A stretch of 14,215 bases of DNA from an uncultured Cetobacterium sp. (lineage in GTDB: Bacteria; Fusobacteriota; Fusobacteriia; Fusobacteriales; Fusobacteriaceae). The position numbers and the translations under genes are program-made. The notes beneath the pieces are model-generated. The model was given only the letters and a program-made list of their open reading frames with translations, was not told where the DNA came from and made no database searches. The DNA lies in contig CAAFWD010000089.1 of NCBI GenBank assembly GCA_900766645.1, positions 1 through 14,215 of the forward strand, in the 5' to 3' direction. Within the stretch, counting starts at the first letter, position 1. The number at the start of each line of letters is the position of its first letter. Below are positions 4,010 to 13,257 of this stretch, piece after piece.

Positions 4010-7000
4010 ATGGGGAAACTCGTTGAAAGATTGAATTTTGGAAGAATCGAAGAGAGAGGAGCAATGCCTCACTTTTTAGAGTTCCAACTGGATTCCTATG
4101 AAGATTTTCTACAAGCTAAGGAGGCTCCACTTAACAGAAAGGACAAGGGGCTAGAATCTGCTTTTAGAGAAATATTCCCTATTGAATCTTCAAATGGAGA
4201 CATAAAACTTGAGTATGTTTCTTACGAGCTACATGAAGCAGAGGCTCCATTAAATGATGAGCTAGAATGTAAGAAAAGAGGGAAAACTTATTCAGCTTCT
4301 TTAAAGGTAAGATTAAGACTTACTAACAAGAAGAGCGGAAACGAAATCCAAGAAACGCTTGTTTATTTTGGAGAAGTTCCTTTAATGACTGAAAGAGGAA
4401 CATTTATTATAAATGGTGCTGAGAGAGTAGTTGTATCACAATTACACAGATCTCCAGGGGTATCATTTAATAAAGAAGTTAATATTCAAACAGGAAAAGA
4501 CTTATTCTCAGGAAAAATTATTCCGTATAAGGGGACTTGGTTAGAGTTTGAAACTGATAAAAATGACTTCTTGAGCGTAAAAATTGATAGAAAAAAGAAA
4601 GTTTTAGCTACTGTATTCTTAAAAGCAGTTGATTTCTTTGAAACTAATGAAGAAATAATGGATGATTTTTTAGAAGAGAAAGAAATAGCATTAACAGAAT
4701 ACTATGAGAGATACTCTAATAAAGAAGAGTTATTAAGTGTGTTAAAGACAAAAATTGAAGGAAGCTTCATAAAAGAAGATGTTTTCAATGAAGAAACAGG
4801 AGAAGTTTTATTTGAAACAAAGCAGTTAATAACAGAAAGCGTTGTGTTAGAACTTATCGAATACAAAATTGACAATATTTTAGTATGGGAAGTAAAACCA
4901 GAAGATAAGGTATTTGCAAATACAATTGTGAATGACACAGGAGATACAAAAGAAGAAGCTGTCACTGAAGTATTCAAAAAGTTAAGACCAGGAGACCTAG
5001 TAACAATTGATTCAGCTAGATCTTTAATTAAACAGATGTTCTTTAATCCACAAAGATATGATTTAGAACCTGTTGGAAGATACAAAATGAACAAAAGATT
5101 AAAGCTAGACCTTCCTGAAGATGAGATACTATTAACTAAAGAAGATGTAATATCAACAATAAAATATGTAATCTCATTAAGTAATGGAAAAGGACATACA
5201 GATGATATAGACAATCTATCAAATAGAAGAGTTAGAGGTGTTGGAGAGTTACTATTAATGCAAATTAAAGCAGGACTTTCTAAGATGGGTAAAATGGTTA
5301 AGGAAAAAATGACTATTCAAGATGTTGAAACATTAACACCACAATCATTATTAAATACTAGACCTTTAAATGCTTTAGTTTTAGATTTCTTTGGTTCTGG
5401 ACAATTATCTCAATTTATGGACCAATCTAATCCATTAGCTGAATTAACACATAAGAGAAGAATATCTGCTTTAGGACCTGGAGGACTTTCAAGAGAAAGA
5501 GCAGGATTCGAGGTAAGAGACGTTCATGACTCTCACTATGGAAGAATTTGTCCAATAGAAACACCAGAAGGTCCAAATATCGGACTTATAGGTTCGTTAG
5601 CTATTTATGCAAAAGTTAACTCTTATGGATTTATTGAGACTCCATATGTTAAAGTAGAGAACGGAATAGCTAATTTTGATGATATACATTATTTAGCAGC
5701 AGATGAAGAAGAAGGATTATTTATTGCACAGGCGGATACACAAATAGGGGAAGATGGAAGCTTATTAGGTGATGTTGTATGTAGATACGGACATGAAATA
5801 GTTCATATTCCAGGAGAAAAAGTACACTATCTAGATGTTTCTCCTAAACAGGTTGTATCAGTATCAGCAGGATTAATTCCATTCTTAGAGCATGACGATG
5901 CGAACAGAGCCCTAATGGGATCTAACATGCAAAGACAGGCTGTACCTTTACTAAGAACTGAAGCTCCATTTATTGGAACAGGACTAGAAAGAAAGGTTGC
6001 TGTTGATTCAGGAGCTGTAATTTCAGCTAAAGCGTCAGGTAAAGTAATTTATGTAGATGCAAAAGAAATAGTAATCGAAGATGCTGAAGGTAAATCTTAT
6101 AAGCATAGATTATTAAACTTTGAAAGATCAAACCAAGCAATGTGTTTACACCAAACTCCATTAGTAGATTTAGGAGAAGAGGTAACACAAGGGCAGGTTA
6201 TTGCTGATGGTCCAGCTACAAAAGGTGGAGACTTAGCATTAGGAAGAAATATTCTAATGGCATTTATGCCTTGGGAAGGATATAACTATGAGGATGCGAT
6301 TCTAATTTCTGATAGATTAAGAAAAGATGACGTATTCACATCTATTCATATTGAAGAATATGAAATAGAAGCTAGAAATACAAAATTAGGTGATGAAGAG
6401 ATTACTAGAGAAATTCCTAATGTTTCTGAGGAAGCATTAAAGAACTTAGATTCAAGAGGTATAATTGTTGTTGGATCAGAAGTTGGACCAGGGGATATTT
6501 TAGTAGGAAAGACAGCTCCAAAAGGAGAATCTGAGCCACCAGCAGAAGAAAAGTTATTAAGAGCTATCTTCGGAGAGAAGGCAAGAGATGTAAGAGATAC
6601 ATCATTAAAAATGCCTCATGGATCAAAAGGAACTGTAGTTGAAGTACTTGAATTATCAAGAGAGAATGGAGACGAGTTAAAAGCAGGAGTAAACAGATCT
6701 ATAAGAGTATTTATTGCTGAAAAAAGAAAAATAACTGTTGGAGATAAGATGTCAGGAAGACACGGAAACAAAGGTGTTGTTTCTAGAGTATTACCAGCAG
6801 AAGATATGCCGTTCTTAGCAGATGGAACACATTTAGATGTAGTAATCAATCCACTAGGAGTACCATCGCGTATGAACATTGGACAGGTACTAGAGGTGCA
6901 CTTAGGAATGGCTATGGGTAAACTTAATGGTGGAACTTATTTATCAACTCCAGTATTTGATGGAGCAACTGAAGAACAAGTTAAAGACTACTTAGAAAAA

Positions 7001-7507
7001 GCAGGGTACCCAAGAAAAGGAAAAGTAACATTATTTGATGGAAGAACTGGAGATAAATTTGATAATCCAGTTACAGTAGGAAGAATGTACATGTTAAAAC
7101 TTCACCACTTAGTTGAGGATAAGATGCACGCAAGAGCAATCGGACCATACTCACTAGTAACACAACAACCACTAGGAGGAAAGGCTCAATTTGGAGGACA
7201 AAGACTTGGAGAGATGGAGGTTTGGGCACTGGAAGCATATGGAGCATCAAACATACTTCAAGAAATGTTAACTGTAAAATCAGATGATGTAACAGGAAGA
7301 ACTAAAACTTACGAGGCAATCGTAAAAGGTGAAGAGATGCCAGAGGCTGACTTACCAGAGTCATTTAAAGTTCTGTTAAAAGAGTTCCAAGCTTTAGCAT
7401 TAGATGTTGAATTATTTGATTCAAATAATGACTTAATCAATGTTAATGAAGAATTAGGAAAAGACGAAACAATCGTTGAGTTTTCTTTATCTGACCAAAT
7501 AAACTAA
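4010..7507 (+). CDS. rpoB: DNA-directed RNA polymerase subunit beta
   Basis: This 1165-residue protein is the beta subunit, which forms one pincer and part of the active site of RNA polymerase. It contains the rifampicin-pocket segment GSGQLSQFMDQSNP (from about 462) with THKRRISALGPGG, the CPIETPEGPNIGLI motif, and the catalytic-side KMSGRHGNKG (about 913-922). The residues equivalent to E. coli D516, H526 and S531 are unchanged (about D471, H481, S486). The large E. coli-type insertion just before GDKM is absent, whereas a shortened beta-lobe insertion around EETGEVLFETKQLIT appears present. The start is ATG at 4010 behind AAGGAG (3995-4000, 9-base spacing); the codon before it is TTG, a less likely start. 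rpoC follows after 69 bases. Confidence 0.98.
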   Translation: MGKLVERLNFGRIEERGAMPHFLEFQLDSYEDFLQAKEAPLNRKDKGLESAFREIFPIESSNGDIKLEYVSYELHEAEAPLNDELECKKRGKTYSASLKVRLRLTNKKSGNEIQETLVYFGEVPLMTERGTFIINGAERVVVSQLHRSPGVSFNKEVNIQTGKDLFSGKIIPYKGTWLEFETDKNDFLSVKIDRKKKVLATVFLKAVDFFETNEEIMDDFLEEKEIALTEYYERYSNKEELLSVLKTKIEGSFIKEDVFNEETGEVLFETKQLITESVVLELIEYKIDNILVWEVKPEDKVFANTIVNDTGDTKEEAVTEVFKKLRPGDLVTIDSARSLIKQMFFNPQRYDLEPVGRYKMNKRLKLDLPEDEILLTKEDVISTIKYVISLSNGKGHTDDIDNLSNRRVRGVGELLLMQIKAGLSKMGKMVKEKMTIQDVETLTPQSLLNTRPLNALVLDFFGSGQLSQFMDQSNPLAELTHKRRISALGPGGLSRERAGFEVRDVHDSHYGRICPIETPEGPNIGLIGSLAIYAKVNSYGFIETPYVKVENGIANFDDIHYLAADEEEGLFIAQADTQIGEDGSLLGDVVCRYGHEIVHIPGEKVHYLDVSPKQVVSVSAGLIPFLEHDDANRALMGSNMQRQAVPLLRTEAPFIGTGLERKVAVDSGAVISAKASGKVIYVDAKEIVIEDAEGKSYKHRLLNFERSNQAMCLHQTPLVDLGEEVTQGQVIADGPATKGGDLALGRNILMAFMPWEGYNYEDAILISDRLRKDDVFTSIHIEEYEIEARNTKLGDEEITREIPNVSEEALKNLDSRGIIVVGSEVGPGDILVGKTAPKGESEPPAEEKLLRAIFGEKARDVRDTSLKMPHGSKGTVVEVLELSRENGDELKAGVNRSIRVFIAEKRKITVGDKMSGRHGNKGVVSRVLPAEDMPFLADGTHLDVVINPLGVPSRMNIGQVLEVHLGMAMGKLNGGTYLSTPVFDGATEEQVKDYLEKAGYPRKGKVTLFDGRTGDKFDNPVTVGRMYMLKLHHLVEDKMHARAIGPYSLVTQQPLGGKAQFGGQRLGEMEVWALEAYGASNILQEMLTVKSDDVTGRTKTYEAIVKGEEMPEADLPESFKVLLKEFQALALDVELFDSNNDLINVNEELGKDETIVEFSLSDQIN

Positions 7508-7556
7508 TTTTAAAATTAAATTGAATATGATGATAGATGAAAGCTTTATCTCATTT

Positions 7557-7563
7557 AAGGAGG
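7557..7563 (+). promoter_or_regulatory. rpoC ribosome binding site with long spacing
   Basis: A full AAGGAGG lies 13 bases before the ATG at 7577, longer than the 6-10 bases seen for the neighbouring genes. No in-frame ATG, GTG or TTG lies closer, and the conserved MGIKSFEKIRIKLASPE start fixes the ATG. AAAGC (7540-7544) and GCTTT (7563-7567) could pair and place the site in a loop. Confidence 0.6.
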
Positions 7564-7576
7564 CTTTGTATTTAAT

Positions 7577-10500
7577 ATGGGAATTAAAAGTTTTGAGAAG
7601 ATTAGAATTAAACTAGCTTCTCCAGAGAAGATAGAAGAGTGGTCGTACGGAGAGGTAACGAAACCAGAAACTATAAATTATAGAACACTAAATCCAGAGA
7701 TGGACGGATTATTCTGTGAAAGAATATTTGGACCTTCTAAAGACTGGGAGTGTTCTTGTGGAAAATATAAGAGAATGAGATATAAAGGACTAACTTGTGA
7801 GAAATGTGGCGTAGAAGTTACAAAATCAAAAGTTAGAAGAGAGAGAATGGGGCACATTGGATTAGCTGCCCCAGTAGCTCATATCTGGTACTCGAAAGGT
7901 ACTCCAAATAAAATGTCTTTAATATTAGGAATTTCTCCTAAAGAGTTAGAATCAGTTTTATATTTTGCTAGATATATTGTTACTATGAGTGATGAACCAA
8001 CTTTAAAAATTGGAAAAATTATCACAGAAAAAGAGTATAAGCTATATAAGCAAATGTATGGAAAACAGTTCGAGGCTAAAATGGGAGCAGAAGCAATTTT
8101 AAAACTATTAGAAATGATAGATTTAGAAGAGCTAAGATTAGAATTAGAAAAAGAGTTAGAGGATGTAAACTCAGCTCAAAAGAGAAAGAAATTAGTAAAA
8201 AGATTAAAAATAACTAGAGATTTTATAGCATCAGGAAACTTGCCACAGTGGATGATCTTAAAAAATGTTCCAGTTATTCCAGCTGATCTAAGACCTATGG
8301 TACAATTAGATGGTGGAAGATTTGCCACTTCTGACTTGAATGATTTATATAGAAGAGTTATCAATAGAAACAACAGATTAAAGAGATTATTAGAAATAAA
8401 AGCTCCAGAAATCGTTGTTAAGAATGAAAAAAGAATGCTTCAAGAAGCAGTGGACGCTCTTATTGATAACGGAAGAAGAGGAAAGCCAGTAGTTGCTCAA
8501 AATAATAGAGAGTTAAAATCACTATCTGATATGCTAAAAGGAAAGCAAGGAAGATTTAGACAAAACCTTCTAGGAAAAAGAGTAGACTATTCTGCAAGAT
8601 CGGTAATTGTTGTAGGACCTTCTTTAAAAATGCATCAGTGCGGAATCCCAAAAAAGATGGCATTAGAGCTTTACAAACCTTTCATTATGAGAGAGTTAGT
8701 AAAAAGAGAGTTAGCAACAAATATAAAAACAGCTAAAAAATTAGTTGAAGATGCAGATGACAAAGTATGGGATGTAATTGAGGATGTAATTCAAGATCAC
8801 CCAGTATTACTTAACAGAGCACCAACACTACATAGACTTTCAATTCAGGCATTTGAGCCAGTATTAATTGAAGGAAAAGCCATAAGACTTCACCCATTAG
8901 TATGTTCTGCATTCAACGCAGACTTTGATGGAGACCAAATGGCTGTTCACTTAATGTTATCACCAGAAGCTATAATGGAAGCTAAGTTATTAATGTTAGC
9001 GCCAAATAACATTATATCTCCATCAAATGGAGAGCCAATAGCTGTACCATCTCAGGATATGGTTATGGGATGTTTCTATATGACAAAAGACAAGCCTGGA
9101 GCAAGAGGAGAAGGAAAATCATTCTCTAATAAAGAGCAGGTATTAACTGCATATGATACAGGAATAATTGATACTCATGCAGTAGTTAATGTAAGAATTA
9201 ACGGAGAAATATTAAAAACAACAGCTGGAAGAATAATGTTTAATGAAATGCTTCCAGATGAAAATAAACAGTATGATGTGACATTCGGTAAATCACAATT
9301 AAAGAAATTAATTGGAAAATTATATGAGATGCACGGATTTACAAAAACAGCTGAATTAATAAATGACATCAAGAACTTCGGATACCATTACGCAACATTT
9401 GCTGGAGTATCAGTAGGAATTGAGGACTTAGAGATTCCAGAAACTAAGAAATCTATTTTAGAAGAAGCAGATAAAAAAGTTGCTGAAATTGAAGCTGATT
9501 ATAAAGCTGGAAAAATAATAAATGAAGAAAGATATAGAAAAACAGTTGCATTATGGTCTGAAACTACAGCAAAAGTAACTGATGCCATGATGAGTGGACT
9601 AGATCAATTTAACCCGGTTTATATGATGGCGAACTCTGGAGCCAGAGGATCGATTGCACAGATGAGACAGCTTGCGGCAATGAGAGGAAACATGGCCGAT
9701 ACACAGGGAAGAATCATCGAGGTACCAATTAAAGCCAACTTCAGAGAAGGACTAACAGTACTAGAATTCTTTATGTCATCACATGGAGCAAGAAAAGGAT
9801 TAGCGGATACTGCCTTAAGAACTGCTGACTCGGGATACTTAACAAGAAGACTAGTTGATATTTCACATGAAGTTATAGTAAACGATGAAGATTGTGGAAC
9901 TCATGAGGGAATTGAAGTAGCAGAGCTAGTATCTGATGGACAAGTAATTGAGAAATTATCTGAAAGATTAATAGGAAGAGTTCCTGCAGAAGATATTATT
10001 TTTGAAGGTGAGTTAATTGCTAGAAGAAATGAGATGTTCACAAAGGAGCAAATCTCTAGAATTACAGAATTAGAAATAAAGAAAGTTAAAATTAGATCTC
10101 CATTAACATGTGACCTTGAAAAAGGAGTTTGTCAAAAATGTTATGGAATGGATTTAGCAAATCATAAAGAGATTTTATTAGGTGAGGCAGTAGGAGTTAT
10201 AGCCGCTCAGTCAATTGGAGAACCAGGAACTCAGTTAACAATGAGAACATTCCATACTGGAGGAGTTGCGACAGCTACAGCAGCAGCAACAAGCATTAGA
10301 GCTGAAAATACAGGAAATGTTATATTTAAAGATATAAAAATTCTTGAAAATCAAGAAACTAATGAAAAGATTGTTGTTTCTCAATCTGCTAAAATTCTAA
10401 TAGGAAATTATGATTATGAAATTTCATCAGGGTCTATCTTACAAGTTGAAGAAGGTCAAGAAGTAAAGGCTGGAGATGTACTAGTTACATTTGATCCATA

Positions 10501-11521
10501 CCATATTCCTATTATTGCAAACCAAGATGGAAGAATTGAATATAGAGAACTATATGTAAAAGAAAACTTCGATGAAAAGTATAATGTAACAGAATATATG
10601 GCTATAAAAACTGTTGAGTCAGGAGATTCAAACCCAAGGGTAGTTATATTTGATGAAGAAGGAACAGCTATCGAAAGTTACTCAATCCCATTCGGAGCTT
10701 ATCTAATGGTTAGAGAGGGAGAAAGTGTAAGAACTGGACAAATTATTGCTAAGATAATTAAAGAAGGAGAAGGAACAAAAGACATCACAGGAGGTCTTCC
10801 TAGAATTCAAGAACTATTTGAAGCAAGAAACCCTAAAGGTAAAGCAATCTTATCAGAAATAGATGGTAAAGTTGAAGTTACTGGAAGAAAGAAGAAAGGT
10901 ATGAGAGTTATTATCATAAGATCAACTTCTGATTCTGAAAACTTCAGAGAATATCTAGCTCCAGTAGGAGAGCATTTAGTTGTAACTGATGGAATGCTTA
11001 TAAAAGCAGGAGATAAGATTACAGAAGGAGCTATATCACCATTTGATGTACTGAATATTAAAGGTTTAGTAGCTGCAGAGCAGTTTATACTAGAATCAGT
11101 TCAGCAAGTATATAGAGATCAAGGTGTTACTGTAAACGATAAACATATAGAGATTATCGTTAAGCAGATGTTTAAGAAAGTAAGAATTGTTGATTCAGGA
11201 GCTTCATTATTCCTAGAAGATGAGGTAGTTGAAAAGAGAGTTGTAGAATTAGAAAATGTTAAGTTAAGAGAAGAAGGAAAAACTGAGATCAAATATGAAC
11301 CAGTTATTCAAGGTATTACTAAAGCAGCAGTTAATACAGGAAGTTTCATCTCTGCAGCATCATTCCAAGAAACTACAAAAGTACTTTCAAATGCAGCAAT
11401 AGAAGGAAAAGAAGACTACTTAGAGGGACTAAAAGAGAACGTAATTATAGGTAAGAAAATACCAGCAGGTACTGGATATAAAGCTTATAAAAATGTAGTT
11501 CCAGTTGAGATAGAAGACTAA
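7577..11521 (+). CDS. rpoC: DNA-directed RNA polymerase subunit beta-prime
   Basis: This 1314-residue protein is beta-prime, the catalytic clamp subunit. The first zinc site is C59, C61, C74, C77. The catalytic loop NADFDGDQ spans 447-454, with Mg-binding aspartates 449, 451 and 453. The second zinc site is C773, C845, C852, C855. The trigger loop GTQLTMRTFHTGG starts at 884, with M889, R890 and H893 in the usual catalytic places. Roughly 165 residues (about 900-1068) separate the two trigger-loop halves, an SI3-type insertion common to Gram-negative lineages and absent from Bacillus. The second half resumes at TGGLPRIQELFEARNPKG (about 1071). Two tandem TAA stops end the gene, and a strong terminator begins at once. 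Confidence 0.98.
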   Translation: MGIKSFEKIRIKLASPEKIEEWSYGEVTKPETINYRTLNPEMDGLFCERIFGPSKDWECSCGKYKRMRYKGLTCEKCGVEVTKSKVRRERMGHIGLAAPVAHIWYSKGTPNKMSLILGISPKELESVLYFARYIVTMSDEPTLKIGKIITEKEYKLYKQMYGKQFEAKMGAEAILKLLEMIDLEELRLELEKELEDVNSAQKRKKLVKRLKITRDFIASGNLPQWMILKNVPVIPADLRPMVQLDGGRFATSDLNDLYRRVINRNNRLKRLLEIKAPEIVVKNEKRMLQEAVDALIDNGRRGKPVVAQNNRELKSLSDMLKGKQGRFRQNLLGKRVDYSARSVIVVGPSLKMHQCGIPKKMALELYKPFIMRELVKRELATNIKTAKKLVEDADDKVWDVIEDVIQDHPVLLNRAPTLHRLSIQAFEPVLIEGKAIRLHPLVCSAFNADFDGDQMAVHLMLSPEAIMEAKLLMLAPNNIISPSNGEPIAVPSQDMVMGCFYMTKDKPGARGEGKSFSNKEQVLTAYDTGIIDTHAVVNVRINGEILKTTAGRIMFNEMLPDENKQYDVTFGKSQLKKLIGKLYEMHGFTKTAELINDIKNFGYHYATFAGVSVGIEDLEIPETKKSILEEADKKVAEIEADYKAGKIINEERYRKTVALWSETTAKVTDAMMSGLDQFNPVYMMANSGARGSIAQMRQLAAMRGNMADTQGRIIEVPIKANFREGLTVLEFFMSSHGARKGLADTALRTADSGYLTRRLVDISHEVIVNDEDCGTHEGIEVAELVSDGQVIEKLSERLIGRVPAEDIIFEGELIARRNEMFTKEQISRITELEIKKVKIRSPLTCDLEKGVCQKCYGMDLANHKEILLGEAVGVIAAQSIGEPGTQLTMRTFHTGGVATATAAATSIRAENTGNVIFKDIKILENQETNEKIVVSQSAKILIGNYDYEISSGSILQVEEGQEVKAGDVLVTFDPYHIPIIANQDGRIEYRELYVKENFDEKYNVTEYMAIKTVESGDSNPRVVIFDEEGTAIESYSIPFGAYLMVREGESVRTGQIIAKIIKEGEGTKDITGGLPRIQELFEARNPKGKAILSEIDGKVEVTGRKKKGMRVIIIRSTSDSENFREYLAPVGEHLVVTDGMLIKAGDKITEGAISPFDVLNIKGLVAAEQFILESVQQVYRDQGVTVNDKHIEIIVKQMFKKVRIVDSGASLFLEDEVVEKRVVELENVKLREEGKTEIKYEPVIQGITKAAVNTGSFISAASFQETTKVLSNAAIEGKEDYLEGLKENVIIGKKIPAGTGYKAYKNVVPVEIED

Positions 11522-11550
11522 TAAAATAGGCGACTCTGTCGCCTATTTTA
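11522..11550 (+). terminator. Strong intrinsic terminator after rpoC
   Basis: A perfect 13-bp stem (11522-11534 with 11538-11550) closes on the 3-base loop TCT. The core is AGGCGAC/GTCGCCT, and the 3' arm ends with TATTTTA, giving a short U-tract. The sequence is nearly symmetric, so it could also terminate transcription on the other strand. The stem begins within the second stop codon of rpoC, and yicC begins 29 bases later. Confidence 0.88.
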
Positions 11551-11579
11551 GCATTTAATCATGAGAAGGTGGTAGTCAT

Positions 11580-12455
11580 ATGAGAAGCATGACAGGATAC
11601 TCAAAAGGGTATTTTGAAACAAATGAATTTTCAGTGGGAATTGAAATAAAAAGTGTAAATAATAAAAATTTAAATTTAAAAATTAAATTACCTCATGTTC
11701 TGAATTTTTTAGAAAATAAAATAAGAACAGAAGTTGCATCAAAAGTATTAAGAGGTAGTATAGATTTAAAAATAGACTTTCAAGACAAAAGAGAGTTTGA
11801 AAATTTGTTTGAATTAGATAAAAACTTAAGTGATTCATATCTAAAAGTTCTAGGAGAAATAGAAGAAAGATATAATGAAAAATTTACTAATAGATTAGAT
11901 TTATTAGTAAAAAATTTAAGTGTAATAAAAAAGAATGATCTTGAAGTAGATGAAAAAGAGTATGAAGATTTTATTATAGTAAATTTACATAAAGTATTGG
12001 ATTCTTTTATTGAAATGAAAACTTCTGAAGGGGAAAGGTTGAAAAAATATTTCTTAGAAAGAGTTGGAGTTATTGAAAAAAATGTAATTGAAATAAAAAA
12101 TCAGAAAGAACAAATTGTTATAAATTATAAAGAAAAACTACTTGAGAGACTTTCTAAAATAGAAAATATAGAGTTTAATGAAGAGCAAATTTTGAAAGAA
12201 ATACTATTATTTACAGATAGGTCAGATATATCTGAAGAGGTATCGAGATTAGAAAGTCATCTTTGTCAATTGAAAATTGAGTTAGATTCACAAGAGATTG
12301 GAATGGGAAAAAAAATAGATTTTATACTTCAAGAAATCTTTAGAGAATTAAATACATCCGGTGTAAAGTGTAATTTATATGATATTTCAAAATTAATTGT
12401 AGAATGTAAAAATGAAATAGAAAAAATAAGAGAGCAAGCTTTAAATATAGAATAA
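11580..12455 (+). CDS. yicC: YicC/YloC-family endoribonuclease
   Basis: This 291-residue protein belongs to the YicC family (YloC in Bacillus), for which endoribonuclease activity has been reported. It has the family start MRSMTGYSKG, the N-terminal domain segment IEIKSVNNKNLNLKIKLP (21-38), a charged helical middle (about 85-200, coiled-coil-like) and the conserved C-terminal domain with DRSDISEEVSRLESHL (213-228), GKKIDFILQEIFRELNTSG (243-261) and EIEKIREQALNIE at the end. Length is normal. The ATG follows AAGGTGG (11566-11572). No convincing promoter lies between the rpoC terminator and this gene, so it may depend on read-through. gmk follows 12 bases later. In Bacillus, yloC is similarly near gmk and rpoZ, with remA between; remA is absent here. 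Confidence 0.93.
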   Translation: MRSMTGYSKGYFETNEFSVGIEIKSVNNKNLNLKIKLPHVLNFLENKIRTEVASKVLRGSIDLKIDFQDKREFENLFELDKNLSDSYLKVLGEIEERYNEKFTNRLDLLVKNLSVIKKNDLEVDEKEYEDFIIVNLHKVLDSFIEMKTSEGERLKKYFLERVGVIEKNVIEIKNQKEQIVINYKEKLLERLSKIENIEFNEEQILKEILLFTDRSDISEEVSRLESHLCQLKIELDSQEIGMGKKIDFILQEIFRELNTSGVKCNLYDISKLIVECKNEIEKIREQALNIE

Positions 12456-12467
12456 AAGGAGAAAAGA

Positions 12468-13022
12468 ATGAAAAAGGGAGAACTATTTATTGTATCTGGT
12501 CCAAGTGGTGCTGGTAAATCTACAATTTGTAGAATAGTTAGAAAACAGCTAGGAATAAACTTAGCAACCTCTGCAACAACACGTGCCCCAAGAGAGGGAG
12601 AATTAAATGGTAGAGATTATTATTTTTTAACTGTAGACGAATTTAAAGAAAAAATAGCAAATAATGAATTTTTAGAGTACGCGACAGTACACACAAATTA
12701 CTATGGAACTTTAAAATCAGAAGTAGAAGCTAGATTAGCTACTGGAGAAAATGTTATTCTAGAAATAGATGTACAAGGTGGCTTACAAGTTAAAGAAGTA
12801 TATGATAATGCTCACTTAATATTCTTTAAAACTCCTACAAGTGAAGATTTAGAGAGAAGACTTAGAGGAAGAAAAACTGATAGTGAAGAGACGATCCAAC
12901 TTAGATTACAAAATTCTTTAAAAGAGTTAGAATTTGAAAAAGAATATGATGTTACAATAATAAATCATACAGTTGAAAAATCGTGTGAAGAGTTAGTAAA
13001 AATAATAAATTCTAAAAACTAG
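12468..13022 (+). CDS. gmk: Guanylate kinase
   Basis: Guanylate kinase phosphorylates GMP to GDP with ATP in purine nucleotide synthesis in the cytosol. The 184-residue protein has the P-loop GPSGAGKS (11-18), the GMP-binding region SATTRAPREGELNGRDYYF (35-53), a second GMP-side motif EIDVQGG (99-105) and the lid segment RRLRGRKTDSEE (130-141). It is slightly shorter than E. coli Gmk (207) but complete. The start ATG follows AAAGGAG, 12 bases after the yicC stop, and rpoZ starts 10 bases after its own stop, so yicC-gmk-rpoZ form a tight operon. Placement beside the omega subunit gene is common across bacteria. Confidence 0.97.
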   Translation: MKKGELFIVSGPSGAGKSTICRIVRKQLGINLATSATTRAPREGELNGRDYYFLTVDEFKEKIANNEFLEYATVHTNYYGTLKSEVEARLATGENVILEIDVQGGLQVKEVYDNAHLIFFKTPTSEDLERRLRGRKTDSEETIQLRLQNSLKELEFEKEYDVTIINHTVEKSCEELVKIINSKN

Positions 13023-13032
13023 GGAGGCAACT

Positions 13033-13257
13033 ATGAAAAAGGTAATTACTTATGATGAATTATTAGAAAAAATACCTAATAAATATAAATTAACAATTGC
13101 GGCAGGAAAAAGAGCAAGAGATATAGGAAAAGGTGCTCAGGTTTTAACAAAAGTTTCTAAAAAAGATACTGTTGTAAAAAAGACATTTAGAGAAATTTTA
13201 GATGGAAAAATAACTTGTGGAGAGATCAAGGGAGAAATTGAAAATGAACAAGAGTAG
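13033..13257 (+). CDS. rpoZ: DNA-directed RNA polymerase subunit omega
   Basis: This 74-residue protein is omega, which wraps the C-terminal tail of beta-prime and helps polymerase assembly; in some bacteria it forms part of a ppGpp site. The conserved ITYDELLEKIPNKYKLTIAAGKRARDIGKG (5-34) and the following KDTVVKKTFREILDGKI are clear. The ATG follows GGGAGG (13022-13027). The gene ends in an acidic tail (EIKGEIENEQE) whose last codons overlap the start of the next gene by 14 bases. Its stop codon lies in the left arm of a large terminator-like palindrome. With rpoB and rpoC just upstream, three polymerase subunits are clustered here. Confidence 0.95.
   Translation: MKKVITYDELLEKIPNKYKLTIAAGKRARDIGKGAQVLTKVSKKDTVVKKTFREILDGKITCGEIKGEIENEQE

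Noticed and set aside
4702..5214. 170-codon open frame on the minus strand inside rpoB
   Set aside because: It is antisense to highly conserved rpoB codons, is Ser/Asn/Thr-rich in the way expected from the complementary frame, and has no ribosome binding site or promoter.
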